From contig SVMM01000001.1 in assembly GCA_015067435.1 (NCBI GenBank), forward strand, positions 62,001 through 126,000: a stretch of 64,000 nt of DNA, given 5' to 3'. This stretch comes from Oscillospiraceae bacterium (GTDB taxonomy: Bacteria > Bacillota > Clostridia > Oscillospirales > Oscillospiraceae). This document shows positions 52,012 to 61,581 of this stretch, one piece after another. The notes under the pieces were generated by a model, which made no database searches, had not been told where the DNA came from, and saw only the letters and a list, made by a program, of their open reading frames with translations. Position numbers and translations under genes: made by a program. How positions within the stretch are numbered: position 1 is the first letter of the stretch; every line of letters begins with the position of its first letter.

Positions 52012-53889
52012 TCAACCGTTTGTAAGTCCTCTTGTCTCGCGCCAGTATTCGACGCAGCGGTACTGCCGGTAGAACGCGTCCGCCTCCGGAGAGAGCGTTT
52101 CGGTCAGCACGCCGTTTTCGAGGAACAGGCCCTGATCGTGGAGCATCGGCGTGTACGCGCGCATTTCGCGCTGCATCGCCATGAACGCCGGCCCGTCCCA
52201 AGAGCAGAGGTCGAACAGCTCGGACATCAGGAAGCAGGGCGAGAAGTCGCCGCCGCTGCCGGTGAAGTCGCCGCCCAGCACGTCCTTCGCCGCGCTGTTC
52301 GCCCAGATGAGATAGGGCGTGGAGTAGTAGTTGTACAGCCCCTCGACCGTGTCCGGCTCCAGCGAAACGCCCAGCTCGTTGTACACCGAGTTGTTGTTGC
52401 CGAGCCATGGCTTGTGGTCGCCGTAGACCACGAACACCACGGGGATGTCCCGCTTCTCCAGCTCGTCGGTAAAGCGGCGCAGCTCGGAGATCGTGTCCGC
52501 GACGCCGGTGAGATAGTGGTCGAGAATGCCGCAGCTCTCCTCCGACCACGGCACGCCCGCGTCGATGACGGGCGTGTCCGTGCGCGTCGCGTCGTAGGGG
52601 CCGTGGTTCTGGTATGACATGGCGAAGTCGAAGAGCGGCGCGCTCTCCGCCGTGCGCGCGTCCAGATCGCGCAGCAGGAAGTCGAAGAGCTGCTTGTCCG
52701 AGTGCCACGGCGCGCTCTCGATCTTGACGTAGTCTCCGAAGCCGTTTTCGGTGAACACGCTCTCGTCGAAGCCGAGGAAGCGGTTGACGTTCTCGCGGTT
52801 GTAGAACCAGCTGTAGCCCGGGTGGCGATAGTACGTGTCGTAGCCCTGCGCGTTAAAATATCGCACGTAGGAGTCCACGCCGGCGCGGAACTCGTCGTGG
52901 TGGGAGTAGCCGGAGAGGAAGCCCCATTCGCTGTCCACCGTGCCGCCGGCGAAGATGTTGGTCAGCAGATCGCCGGAGACGCTCCGCGATTCCAGCTCGT
53001 GCAGCGGCTCGTAGACCGCCGAGACGCCGTCCAAGTCCGCGAGCATCGGATAGTCGCTCAGGTCGGAGAACGCCTCCAGCATGACGGCGACGACGTTGAC
53101 CTTTCTTTCCGGGGAAATGTCCGCGGCGGCGTAGCGCGCGAGCGTGCTCTCCGCCTCGCGGACGTTGTAGCCCTTCGGAACGGAGGGCAGCGCGTTCTTC
53201 ATGCTGCGCACGAAGGGATACCAGAACCCGCGGCAGACATAGTTGTCCAGCTCCGACCACTCGTTGCCGCCGAGCTCGTCGTTGAACGTGCCGTTGTAGA
53301 TCGTCTCGTTCTGGTACAGCCCCGCGTAGAGCAGCGGCATCAGCGCGAGGCACGCGAGCGCGCCGCCGACGCGGAGCTTTTTGCCGCCGGGGCCGTTCGG
53401 CATGAAAACCAGCGTGAAGATCAGCAGCGCGGCGAAGATGATCATGGTGTAGATGACGATCAGCGTCAAATCGAGCGTATAGCTGCCGATGATGCCGCGC
53501 GCCGTGCGCACGAGCCGCAGGTCGGTGGCGAGGAACGGGTCGCCGCGCAGCTGGATTTTATAGTGGTTGACCACGGCGGGCAGCAGGCCCACGACGGCGC
53601 AGAGCAGGTACGCCGCCCAGGCGCGGCGGAACAGGAAGTATCCCAGCCAGATCAGCAGCACCGGCGGCAGCAGGTTGAGCACCACGACGAGCGGGAAGCG
53701 GAAATAGCTCAAAAACACGTCGCCGTAGTCCTTCCCCGTGAGCGAGCACGCGGAGATCGCCAGCGCGAGCAGCCCGACGCCGACGCCGATGAGCGTGAGA
53801 AAGAACGCGAAATAGATGCTGTGCAGACGGGCTTCGAGCGGGCTTGCCCCCTCGCCGCCCCGGATAACGTTTCGGATGTGCCGGATCAT
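52012..53889 (-). CDS. LTA synthase-family (sulfatase fold) membrane phosphotransferase
   Basis: Likely transfers phosphoglycerol or phosphoethanolamine groups to an envelope polymer. The 625 residues have about five N-terminal transmembrane helices (about 25-185), then an extracellular alkaline-phosphatase-like domain. The metal Glu is in VVAVMLEAFSDLSDY, the nucleophile Thr in AGGTVDSEWGFLSGY, with YRHPGYSWFYNRENV and VVYGDHKPWLG further on. It overlaps dnaI by 4 bp. Whether it makes lipoteichoic acid itself is not shown. Confidence 0.9.
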   Translation of the reverse strand: MIRHIRNVIRGGEGASPLEARLHSIYFAFFLTLIGVGVGLLALAISACSLTGKDYGDVFLSYFRFPLVVVLNLLPPVLLIWLGYFLFRRAWAAYLLCAVVGLLPAVVNHYKIQLRGDPFLATDLRLVRTARGIIGSYTLDLTLIVIYTMIIFAALLIFTLVFMPNGPGGKKLRVGGALACLALMPLLYAGLYQNETIYNGTFNDELGGNEWSELDNYVCRGFWYPFVRSMKNALPSVPKGYNVREAESTLARYAAADISPERKVNVVAVMLEAFSDLSDYPMLADLDGVSAVYEPLHELESRSVSGDLLTNIFAGGTVDSEWGFLSGYSHHDEFRAGVDSYVRYFNAQGYDTYYRHPGYSWFYNRENVNRFLGFDESVFTENGFGDYVKIESAPWHSDKQLFDFLLRDLDARTAESAPLFDFAMSYQNHGPYDATRTDTPVIDAGVPWSEESCGILDHYLTGVADTISELRRFTDELEKRDIPVVFVVYGDHKPWLGNNNSVYNELGVSLEPDTVEGLYNYYSTPYLIWANSAAKDVLGGDFTGSGGDFSPCFLMSELFDLCSWDGPAFMAMQREMRAYTPMLHDQGLFLENGVLTETLSPEADAFYRQYRCVEYWRETRGLTNG

Positions 53890-54884
53890 TTTTTCTTCAA
53901 CCTTCTGATGTCCTCGCCGAAGAACGGCAGGATGCGGTATTCGCCCATGATGCGCGAGAGGATCGCGGCGCCGTAGCGCGCGCCCAGGTCATCGGGATTG
54001 AGATTGGTGGATATGATGGTCTTGCGCCCCGACGTGAGGCGGGAGTTGACGATCTGATAGAGCGTGCTCTGGACGAAGCTCGTGGTCATCTCCGTGCCGA
54101 GGTCGTCGATAATCAGCAGATCGCACTTGAGATAGCGCGCGGTGTCGGCGTCCGCGTCGTCTCCTTCCTCCCCGTTGTCGCGGTTGAACTTCTTCGCCTC
54201 GAAGCGGGAGAAAATATGGCTCGCCGTGTCGTAGACCACGGAGTGCCCCGCGTCGCTGACGACGCGCGCGATGCTGGCGGAGAGGAACGTCTTGCCCAGC
54301 CCCGGGTCGCCGGAGAGCAGCAGATTGCCGCTTTTGGGCGAAAACTCGTAGGCGTAGTCGCGGCAGGCGTCGTAATTCTTCTCCATGCGCTGATAGGGCG
54401 AGAGATTCTGCTCGTAGTCCGGCACGCGGGAATAATAGTCGAAGCGGAACGTCTCAAAGCTCTGCGTGCCGAGATCAAGCATCCGCGAAAGCTCCTTGTT
54501 CTGCTCGCTGGCGTAGTAGCCGCGCAGGCACGCGCACATTTTGTTGCCGACCCAGCCCGTGTCGCCGCACTGCTCGCAGGCGGGCTTGTCCTCCAGATAG
54601 TCGGCGGGATAGCCCATCGCGGTCAGCAGCTCGCCGCGCTCGCGTTGCAGGGCGAGGTTTTCCTCCCGCAGCGCCGCGATGGCGGAGCGAGGGTCCGTGC
54701 CGCGGCGAAAGCCGGAGGCGATGATCTTCCCCATGGTGTGCGCAAGCTCGCGGTCGATCTCCTCGATGCGCGGCGAGCTTGCGTAGCAGCTGCGTTTGCG
54801 CGCGCGAAGCTGCTCGGCACGGCGCTGCTTTTCCTCGTCGTAGCGCGCCACGGCGCGCCGCAGCACTTTTCCGTCGTATGCCAT
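53886..54884 (-). CDS. dnaI: DnaC/DnaI-like helicase loader ATPase
   Basis: Loads the replicative helicase. The 332 residues have an N-terminal coiled region, a zinc module CEQCGDTGWVGNKMCAC (about 102-118), then a AAA+ core with Walker A SGDPGLGKTFLSASIA and Walker B CDLLIIDDLGTEM and sensor STNLNPDDL. Next to the DnaD gene (13 bp gap), as expected for helicase loading partners. Confidence 0.93.
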   Translation of the reverse strand: MAYDGKVLRRAVARYDEEKQRRAEQLRARKRSCYASSPRIEEIDRELAHTMGKIIASGFRRGTDPRSAIAALREENLALQRERGELLTAMGYPADYLEDKPACEQCGDTGWVGNKMCACLRGYYASEQNKELSRMLDLGTQSFETFRFDYYSRVPDYEQNLSPYQRMEKNYDACRDYAYEFSPKSGNLLLSGDPGLGKTFLSASIARVVSDAGHSVVYDTASHIFSRFEAKKFNRDNGEEGDDADADTARYLKCDLLIIDDLGTEMTTSFVQSTLYQIVNSRLTSGRKTIISTNLNPDDLGARYGAAILSRIMGEYRILPFFGEDIRRLKKK

Positions 54885-54897
54885 AGCTTCCCTCTCC

Positions 54898-55860
54898 CTA
54901 ATCGTAGTCCTTCATCCACGCGTTGCGGCTGCCGCCCTTCTTCGGCGGATTTGCGCGGGCGCTGTTCTCCGCGCGCACCTCGTCCGGCATGTGCAGGCCC
55001 GCCTCGTGCCAGCGCTTTAGAATACCGTTGCAGTACGGCCACTTGAACTCGCCGCAGTTGAGTATGGTCTTGTCGTAGGCGACGGCGACCGTCTCCGGCG
55101 GAAAGCCCATTTCGACCCATGCGCCGAGGTAGCGTTCCTCGCTGGGAACGGGCGCGCGGCCGCCGAGGCGCAGCGCCTCCATGTACGCGGGAAACTGCAC
55201 GCGCCGTTTGCGCTCGCTCTGGATATAGGCGTCCGCGGCGGTGATGGAAAACAGCTCCCGCCGCGCCCATTCGTAGCCGACCTTTTCGATCTCGCGCATG
55301 GTGGGCGGCTTTTCGGCGCCGAACTGCTCGGCCTTGCGCTCGGCGCAGTAGCTGACCAGCAGATAGATGACCTCCGCGGGCAGGCCGAGATAGTCGTACA
55401 GCCCCAGCAGTTTTTTGAGCGACGGATCGCTGAGCTTGCCGAGCTTGCGCTCCACCTCGACGAGCAGCGACGAGAACGACTTGTCGCTCTCCAGCCGGTC
55501 CATCACGTCGTCGCGGGTATAGTCGGGGATGGCGGTCTCCGGCGCGGGAGGCGGCGCGGCTTCCGCGCCGCGGGGCGTATCGGGACGCGCTTCGGAGCGC
55601 GGATCGGGGCGCGCGGACGGCGCGGCGGCGGGCGCGCTGACCAGCCCCAGCGAGCAGAGCGTCCGTTCGGCGGCGGCAAACTTCGCCTCGCTCCAGCGAA
55701 GCTCCGCGCGCAGCTTCTCCGGCTCCGACGCGCCGCGGCGCGCGAGGCACAGATACAGAAGCGCCGCGTCGCCGCTGCCGCTTTCGATCAGGCGGCGCAC
55801 CGCGCCAGCGCCGAGGACCACGTTCTCCTCCTGCGTCAGATGCAGCTGGTATCCGCTCAT
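54898..55860 (-). CDS. DnaD-domain replication protein
   Basis: Primosomal protein of the DnaD/DnaB family. The 320 residues have a winged-helix-like N terminus, a low-complexity Ala/Pro linker (about 78-118), then two C-terminal DnaB_2-type domains marked by LSDPSLKKLLGLYDYLGLPA, and by the YNCNGILKRW-type motif (KWPYCNGILKRWHEAGL). The end GGSRNAWMKDYD is basic and probably binds DNA. Operon with dnaI and the LtaS-like gene. Confidence 0.9.
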   Translation of the reverse strand: MSGYQLHLTQEENVVLGAGAVRRLIESGSGDAALLYLCLARRGASEPEKLRAELRWSEAKFAAAERTLCSLGLVSAPAAAPSARPDPRSEARPDTPRGAEAAPPPAPETAIPDYTRDDVMDRLESDKSFSSLLVEVERKLGKLSDPSLKKLLGLYDYLGLPAEVIYLLVSYCAERKAEQFGAEKPPTMREIEKVGYEWARRELFSITAADAYIQSERKRRVQFPAYMEALRLGGRAPVPSEERYLGAWVEMGFPPETVAVAYDKTILNCGEFKWPYCNGILKRWHEAGLHMPDEVRAENSARANPPKKGGSRNAWMKDYD

Positions 55861-56034
55861 GCGCCCGCCCCCCTTCTTTCTGTAACTTTCTTATTCTACA
55901 ATATTCGCGCCCATTCGTAAACAGGAAATTTTCCGCGCCGCACCCCTTTTCAGGAACACAGGATTGTGCTATAATATCGTGAATCATTGGGTGGATCGGC
56001 ACCTTCAATCAAGTACGAAAGGACGGAAGCCATC

Positions 56035-56349
56035 ATGGAAAATCGAGTCACCGTCAGTATCTGCGGCGAGGAATACACCCTTGTCGCCGAGGAAGCGCCC
56101 TCTTATATGCAAAAGGTCGGCGGCTATGTCGACACCAAGATGGGCGAGCTGATCGAATCGGCAAAGGTGGGGCGCACGGACGCCGCCGTGCTCACGGCGG
56201 TCAACATCGCCGACGAACTGTTCAAGGAGCGCGAGGCGGCGGAGACGCTGCGCACGCAGGTCAAGGAGTACGTGGACGAGGCGGCGCGCGCCCGCAACGA
56301 GGTGTCCGAGCTCAAGCGCGAGCTGTTCAAGCTGCAAAACAAGAAGTAA
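56035..56349 (+). CDS. zapA: Cell division protein ZapA
   Basis: Bundles FtsZ filaments at the Z ring. 104 residues from ATG 56035 (RBS gaaaggacggaagcc). N-terminal ZapA fold (VTVSICGEEYTLVAEEAPSY, MQKVGGYVDTKM) and a C-terminal coiled coil (about 60-104) ending in Lys. Downstream of a probable promoter with TATAAT near 55970. Begins a plus-strand cluster for division and wall growth. Confidence 0.93.
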   Translation: MENRVTVSICGEEYTLVAEEAPSYMQKVGGYVDTKMGELIESAKVGRTDAAVLTAVNIADELFKEREAAETLRTQVKEYVDEAARARNEVSELKRELFKLQNKK

Positions 56350-56377
56350 CCAATCCTACAGAAGAAGTGAAGGTTTC

Positions 56378-58414
56378 ATGACGGAATTGCTGGCCCCCGC
56401 GGGCTCCAAGGAAGCGCTGGTCGCCGCCGTGCAGAACGGCGCGGACGCGGTATATCTGGGCGTTGACGAGTTCAACGCCCGCCGCGGCGCGCGCAATTTT
56501 TCGCCGGAGGAGCTGCGTCACGCCGTGGCGTACTGCCATCTGCGCGGCGTGCGCGTCTATCTCACGCTCAACACGCTCATCACCGACCGGGAGCTCCACG
56601 CCCTCGCGTCCACGGCGCGCGTCGCCGCCGAGGCGGGCGTGGACGCCGTGCTCGTGCAGGACTGGGGCGTGCTGGACACGCTGCGCCGTGTTGTGCCCGA
56701 CCTGCCGCTCCACGCCAGTACGCAGATGAGCGTCCACACGCTCTCCGGCGTGCGCGAGGCGGCGCGCCTCGGCATCTCGCGCGTGGTGCTCGCCCGCGAG
56801 CTCAACCGCACCGAGATCGCGGAGCTGTGCCGGGAGAGCCCCATCGAGCTGGAGGTCTTCGTCCACGGCGCGCTGTGCATGTGCTATTCCGGCCAGTGCG
56901 CCATGAGCGCGATCATCGGCCAGCGCAGCGGAAACCGCGGCCTTTGCGCCCAGCCCTGCCGCCTGCCCTACAACGGCGGCCACCCGCTGAGCCTGCGCGA
57001 CAACTGCCTCGCGGATTACATTCCGGAGCTGATGGACATGGGCGTCGCCTGCGTCAAGCTCGAAGGGCGGATGAAGCGTCCGGAGTACGTCGCCGCGGTG
57101 ACGGGCATCTACGCGCGGCTCCTGCGCGAGCACCGGACGCCGACGGACGAGGAGCGCGCGCAGCTCGCGGAGGCGTTCTCCCGCGACGGGTTCACCGACG
57201 GATACTACACCAACCGCAAGGGCGACGCCATGTTCGGCGTCCGTCCCCCGAACGCGCGCTGGCCGGAGGAGTGGTTCTCGGCGCTGCGCGCGGAATATGA
57301 GCGCGGCGACCGCCGCATGGTGCCCGTGCGCTTTGCCGCGAAGATCGTGTCGGAGGAGCCGATCGCCCTGCTCGCCGCCGACGGGGACGACCATCTGGTC
57401 ACGGTGACGGGTGTGAAGCCGGAGCCGGCGCGCACCCACAGCGTCACCGCCGAGGAGGCGGAGCAGCGCCTGCGCAAGACCGGCGGGACCGCCTTCCGCG
57501 TCGAGGAGTGCATCGTGCGCGTCGGCGAGGGGCTGTCCGTATCCGCCGCCGCGCTCAACGCGCTGCGGCGGGATGCGCTCACGGCGCTGGAGGCGGCGCG
57601 CACCGCCGTGCCGGAGCAGCGCTTCGGCGCCTATACCGCGCCGGAGAGCGCGGAGAACCCCACGGAGCCGCCGCGCCTGACCGTGTCGCTGCTGCGCGCC
57701 GCGCAGCTCACCGACGCGCTCGCCGACGAGCGTCCGGAGGTGGTCTATCTCCCCATCGGAGAGCTTGCGCGCATGGAGCTGAAGCCATGGCTCGACCGCA
57801 CGCGCATCTGCGCGGTGCTGCCGCGCATCTATCGCAGCGCGGACGACGCGCCGCTGCGCGCCCAGCTTGCCGACCTGTGCCGCCGGGGACTGAGCGCCGT
57901 GGCGCTGGGCAATCTGGGGCATTTTGCCATTGCGCGCGATTACGAATTGGAAAAACGCGGAGATTTATCGCTGAACGTATTCAACTCTGCCGCGCTGCAA
58001 TTGCTGCGCGAGATGGGGCTGGACACGGCGGCGGTCTCCTTTGAATTGCGGCGGGAGCAGGTGCGCGATCTGCAAAAACTGCTGCCCTGCGAGGCGGTCA
58101 TCTACGGCAGACTGCCGCTGATGATCACCGAAAACCGCATCAAGACTGACAATGATAATACCTTGACAGACCGCAGAGGAGAGCGTTTTCCCGTCCTCAC
58201 CGTCACGGGCGGACGCAGCGAGATCGAAAACGCGAAGACGCTCTATCTCGCCGACCATGACGACTGGCGGAACGTCGGCCTCGCCTTCGCGCGCCTGCGT
58301 TTTACGACGGAGACGCCGGAGGAGTGCGCCGCGATCCTCCACGCGCACAACGTCGGCGAGGACTGCGCGCCGGAGGAGCTGACGCGCGGCCTGTTCTACC
58401 GCGGCGTCGAGTGA
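56378..58414 (+). CDS. Peptidase U32 family protein (RlhA/YdcP type)
   Basis: 678 residues; an N-terminal U32 domain (LLAPAGSKEALVAAVQNGAD; FVHGALCMCYSGQCAMSAII; NRGLCAQPCRLPY with the conserved Cys set) and a DUF3656-type middle and C terminus. Homologues include collagenase-like peptidases and the 23S rRNA C2501 hydroxylase RlhA of E. coli; the Cys-rich motif favours the RNA-modification branch, but this is inference. RBS agaagtgaaggtttc. It follows zapA by 28 bp. Confidence 0.9.
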   Translation: MTELLAPAGSKEALVAAVQNGADAVYLGVDEFNARRGARNFSPEELRHAVAYCHLRGVRVYLTLNTLITDRELHALASTARVAAEAGVDAVLVQDWGVLDTLRRVVPDLPLHASTQMSVHTLSGVREAARLGISRVVLARELNRTEIAELCRESPIELEVFVHGALCMCYSGQCAMSAIIGQRSGNRGLCAQPCRLPYNGGHPLSLRDNCLADYIPELMDMGVACVKLEGRMKRPEYVAAVTGIYARLLREHRTPTDEERAQLAEAFSRDGFTDGYYTNRKGDAMFGVRPPNARWPEEWFSALRAEYERGDRRMVPVRFAAKIVSEEPIALLAADGDDHLVTVTGVKPEPARTHSVTAEEAEQRLRKTGGTAFRVEECIVRVGEGLSVSAAALNALRRDALTALEAARTAVPEQRFGAYTAPESAENPTEPPRLTVSLLRAAQLTDALADERPEVVYLPIGELARMELKPWLDRTRICAVLPRIYRSADDAPLRAQLADLCRRGLSAVALGNLGHFAIARDYELEKRGDLSLNVFNSAALQLLREMGLDTAAVSFELRREQVRDLQKLLPCEAVIYGRLPLMITENRIKTDNDNTLTDRRGERFPVLTVTGGRSEIENAKTLYLADHDDWRNVGLAFARLRFTTETPEECAAILHAHNVGEDCAPEELTRGLFYRGVE

Positions 58415-58456
58415 CCTGTATCAGTAAGCGTGTATCAACAGAAGGTAATATTTGCG

Positions 58457-59044
58457 ATGGATAATACAAAGCATCATATTGTTTTGGCGTCCGGTTCCCC
58501 GCGGCGGCAGGAGCTGCTGCGCCGCATCGGGATCACGGATTTCGACATCGTCGTCCCCCACGCGGACGAGACCTATCCCGCCGGACTGTCCGCGCGGGAC
58601 ACGGTCGCCCATATCGCGCGGCGGAAGGCGGAGGCGGCGCGGGAGCTGACCGCCGACACCGATCTGGTCATCACGGCGGACACGATGGTGTTCCTCGGCG
58701 ACGAGCGGCTCGGCAAGCCGCGCGACGAAGCGGACGCGCTGCGGATGCTCACGGAGCTTGCGGGCAGCCGCCACACGGTCTGCACCGGCGTCACCGTGCG
58801 GATGGGTGACAGGCTGAACTGCTTTACAGTTGCGACGGATGTGTACTTCCGCCGCGCTTCGGAGGAGGAGCTTCGCGCCTATGTCCGCAGCGGCGAGCCG
58901 ATGGACAAGGCGGGCGCCTACGGGATCCAGGGGCTCGGCGCGCTGCTGGTGGAGCGCATCGACGGCGACTTCTACAACGTCATGGGCCTGCCGCTGCTCC
59001 CGCTCGCGGACGCGCTGCGCGAATTCGGCGTCCGGCTGCTATGA
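58457..59044 (+). CDS. maf: Maf-family nucleoside triphosphate pyrophosphatase
   Basis: House-cleaning pyrophosphatase acting on noncanonical or pyrimidine NTPs. 195 residues from ATG 58457; the in-frame ATG 58430 lacks a clear RBS. Motifs: IVLASGSPRRQELL, VITADTMVFLGDERLGKP and the substrate-binding KAGAYGIQGLGALLVERIDG. It precedes mreC, as in many Firmicutes. Confidence 0.95.
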   Translation: MDNTKHHIVLASGSPRRQELLRRIGITDFDIVVPHADETYPAGLSARDTVAHIARRKAEAARELTADTDLVITADTMVFLGDERLGKPRDEADALRMLTELAGSRHTVCTGVTVRMGDRLNCFTVATDVYFRRASEEELRAYVRSGEPMDKAGAYGIQGLGALLVERIDGDFYNVMGLPLLPLADALREFGVRLL

Positions 59045-59105
59045 CCGGCGGCGAACCGGCCGTGCCGCGCGGCGCGGCAGTCCCACAGGAAGGTACTATT
59101 GATCG

Positions 59106-59945
59106 ATGAAGAATTTCTTATCCCGCTACGGCGTCTGGATCCTTGCCGTCGCCGCGGTGGCAGCGGTGGGGTTGAGCGTGGTGTCGTACTTCACCTCGAC
59201 CTCCTCCATATTGGAAAACACAGCGGGGGTTCTGACCTCGCCGTTTCGCTATGCCGCGGAGTCGGTGAGCGAATGGGTCGACGACAAGCGCCACTATTAC
59301 CAGAGCTTCAACGAGCTGCTGGCGGAAAACGCGCAGCTGCGAGCGGAGGTGGCGGAGCTGCGCGCCAACGCGCGGCAGGCGGACCGCGACCGCGAGGAGA
59401 ACGCCCGCTTCCGCGAGCTGCTCGGCCTGCGCGAGCAGCGCCGCGATCTGGAGTTTGAGTCGGCGATGGTCGTCGAGCGCAGCTCGAGCAACTGGACGCG
59501 CACGCTGACGCTCAACGAGGGCACGAAACACGGCGTCGCGGTTAACAACGTCGTCGTCAGCAGCGAGGGATATCTGATCGGCGTGGTGACGGAGGTGGGC
59601 CTCAACTGGTGCACGGTGCAGACCATCATCGACACCGACACCGAGCTGGGCGCCCTGCTGTTCCGCACGGGCGACGTCGTGATCGCCGAGGGTGACTTCG
59701 CGCTCATGCGCGAAAAGCGGCTGCGCGTGAGCTACCTCCCCGCCGATACGGCGCTGCTGGTCGGCGACTACATCGTCACCTCCGGTCTCGGCGGCTACTA
59801 CCCGTCCAACATCGTCATCGGTACGGTGGAGAGCGTGGAGACGGATGACAACGGCCTCGCCCAGTACGCGATCCTCACGCCGATGTGTGATTTCGACACG
59901 CAGACCGAGGTCTTCATCATCAAGAGCTTCGATATTGTAGAATAA
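59106..59945 (+). CDS. mreC: Rod-shape determining protein MreC
   Basis: Bitopic scaffold of the elongasome. 279 residues: short cytoplasmic tail, one transmembrane helix (about 10-30), a coiled coil (about 66-110), then the periplasmic-side beta domains with RSSSNWTRTLTLNEGTKHGV and GVVTEVGLNWCTVQTIIDTD. In operon with maf and mreD; mreB is encoded elsewhere (19.6 kb). Confidence 0.95.
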   Translation: MKNFLSRYGVWILAVAAVAAVGLSVVSYFTSTSSILENTAGVLTSPFRYAAESVSEWVDDKRHYYQSFNELLAENAQLRAEVAELRANARQADRDREENARFRELLGLREQRRDLEFESAMVVERSSSNWTRTLTLNEGTKHGVAVNNVVVSSEGYLIGVVTEVGLNWCTVQTIIDTDTELGALLFRTGDVVIAEGDFALMREKRLRVSYLPADTALLVGDYIVTSGLGGYYPSNIVIGTVESVETDDNGLAQYAILTPMCDFDTQTEVFIIKSFDIVE

Positions 59946-59979
59946 CGCGCGGACAGCAGCTTCGGGAAAGGAGGACGCC

Positions 59980-60486
59980 ATGCTGACAAGACGCGACATC
60001 ATCGTCAAGTGGTCGAGCTACGCCGTGGCGTCGCTCGTGCTGCTGTTTCTCTTCGCGCTGACGCTGCGCGACGTGAAGGTGCTCGGCGTCAGCATGTTCC
60101 TGCCGCCGCTGCTGGTGGGCGTGCTCGCCTCGGTAGAGGATACGCGCGCGTCGGTCATTTTCGGCCTTGTGTGCGGCGTGCTGTGCGACCTGACCGTCGC
60201 GGGCACCTTCCCCTGCCTCTACACGCTCGCGTTCACGGGGGCGGCGCTGTGCTGCTCGCTGCTCGCCAAGAGCGTGCTGCAGCCGGGCCTGATCTGCTCC
60301 CTCTCCGTGACGGTGCTGACGTTTCTCTTCGTCGACGCGCTGAACATGCTGGCGCTGTTTTTCAAGTGCCGCGCGCCCTTCGGCGCGATGGCATCCGTCG
60401 CGATCCGCGAGACGGCGGCGTCCTGCCTGCTGCTGCTCGTGTGCCATCCGGTGCTGCTGGGGCTGCACCGGAAATTCACGCTGTAG
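59980..60486 (+). CDS. mreD: Rod-shape determining protein MreD
   Basis: Polytopic membrane protein of the elongasome, 168 residues with about five helices. MreD-like features include the SMFLPPLLVGVLASVEDTRA segment and VIFGLVCGVLCDLTVAGTF. RBS gaaaggaggacgcc. Between mreC and two GNAT genes. Confidence 0.92.
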   Translation: MLTRRDIIVKWSSYAVASLVLLFLFALTLRDVKVLGVSMFLPPLLVGVLASVEDTRASVIFGLVCGVLCDLTVAGTFPCLYTLAFTGAALCCSLLAKSVLQPGLICSLSVTVLTFLFVDALNMLALFFKCRAPFGAMASVAIRETAASCLLLLVCHPVLLGLHRKFTL

Positions 60487-60488
60487 CC

Positions 60489-60992
60489 GTGGTGCGCCTT
60501 CGACTGGCGGAGCGCGGCGACGAGCCGCGCCTTTTCGCCGCGATGCAGGACTACCTGCGCGAGATGGCACCGCTCTACGGGGACGAGCCGGACGAAAACG
60601 GCGTCTACCCCTACCCGTGGCTGCCGTACTATTTTGAAGAGCCGCGGCGCCTCCCCTACCTTATATATAATGACGACGAATGGGCGGGCTTTGCGCTGGT
60701 CAACGACCACACGTTCCGCGACGATCCGGCGGACCACACGATCGCGGAGTTTACGATTTTCCCCGCGCGGCGCTGCGCGGGACTGGGGCTTGCGGCGGTG
60801 CGGGCGCTGTTTGATCTGCACCCCGGACGCTGGCAGCTCAAATTCTCCGTGCGCAACGAATCGGGGATGCGCTTCTGGGAGAAGGCGACGGCGCCGTACG
60901 CCCCGTCGGTGCGGGAGCTGAACGAGCACGAGCGCCGGCTGACGTTCAACGTGGCGCCCCGGACAGACGACAAAGGAGATCACAGAACATGA
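60489..60992 (+). CDS. GNAT-family N-acetyltransferase inserted in the mre-pbp cluster
   Basis: 167 residues from GTG 60489, 2 bp after the mreD stop. GNAT core with FTIFPARRCAGLGLAAVRAL (acetyl-CoA loop, slightly altered from RxxGxG/A) and LKFSVRNESGMRFWEKAT. An N-terminal stretch YPYPWLPYYF is unusual and aromatic. Substrate unknown. The stop overlaps the next start (ATGA), and both sit where pbp2 would normally follow mreD. Confidence 0.82.
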   Translation: MVRLRLAERGDEPRLFAAMQDYLREMAPLYGDEPDENGVYPYPWLPYYFEEPRRLPYLIYNDDEWAGFALVNDHTFRDDPADHTIAEFTIFPARRCAGLGLAAVRALFDLHPGRWQLKFSVRNESGMRFWEKATAPYAPSVRELNEHERRLTFNVAPRTDDKGDHRT

Positions 60993-61537
60993 AGCTGGAA
61001 CCGAGAGAGATCACCTGCAAAAACGGCAAGACGCTGACGCTGCGCTCCCCCGAACCCGACGACGCGGAGGCGATGCTCGATTATCTGCGCCGGACCGCCG
61101 GAGAGACGCACTTCCTCACCGCCTATCCGGAGGAGCAGACCCACACGGTGGAGTGGGAGCGCGATTTCCTGACGGAAATGCTCGCGGACGAGCGCCGCGT
61201 CATGCTGACGCTTTTCGACGGCGCGTGCCCCGTGGGCAGCTGCTCGTTTCAGGCAATCAGCCCGCGGGAGAAGATGCGCCACCGCGCGGGACTGGGCATC
61301 GCGATCATCCGGGAATACTGGGGACAGGGCCTCGGACGGATGCTGCTGCGCGAGGCGGCGGCGCACGCGAAGGCCGCGGGCTTCGTGCAGCTGGAGCTGG
61401 GCGTCTACGCCGACAACGAGCGCGCCTTCGCGCTCTACGAGTCCGAGGGCTACCGGCAGTATGGGCGCATCCCCGGCGCGTTCCGCCTGCGGGACGGCAG
61501 CATGATCGACGAGCTGCTGATGTTCAAGCCGCTCTGA
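60989..61537 (+). CDS. GNAT-family N-acetyltransferase (RimL-like)
   Basis: 182 residues with TLRSPEPDDAEAMLDYLRRT at the start and a well-preserved acetyl-CoA loop IREYWGQGLGRMLLREAAAH, then LELGVYADNERAFALYESEG. It resembles the spermidine/protein acetyltransferase branch. Start overlaps the preceding GNAT by 4 bp, so the pair is co-translated. Unknown substrate. Confidence 0.87.
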   Translation: MKLEPREITCKNGKTLTLRSPEPDDAEAMLDYLRRTAGETHFLTAYPEEQTHTVEWERDFLTEMLADERRVMLTLFDGACPVGSCSFQAISPREKMRHRAGLGIAIIREYWGQGLGRMLLREAAAHAKAAGFVQLELGVYADNERAFALYESEGYRQYGRIPGAFRLRDGSMIDELLMFKPL

Positions 61538-61581
61538 CGCGCTAACGCGATAAAGCGAATCTGACGAAAGGAGCCTTCGGG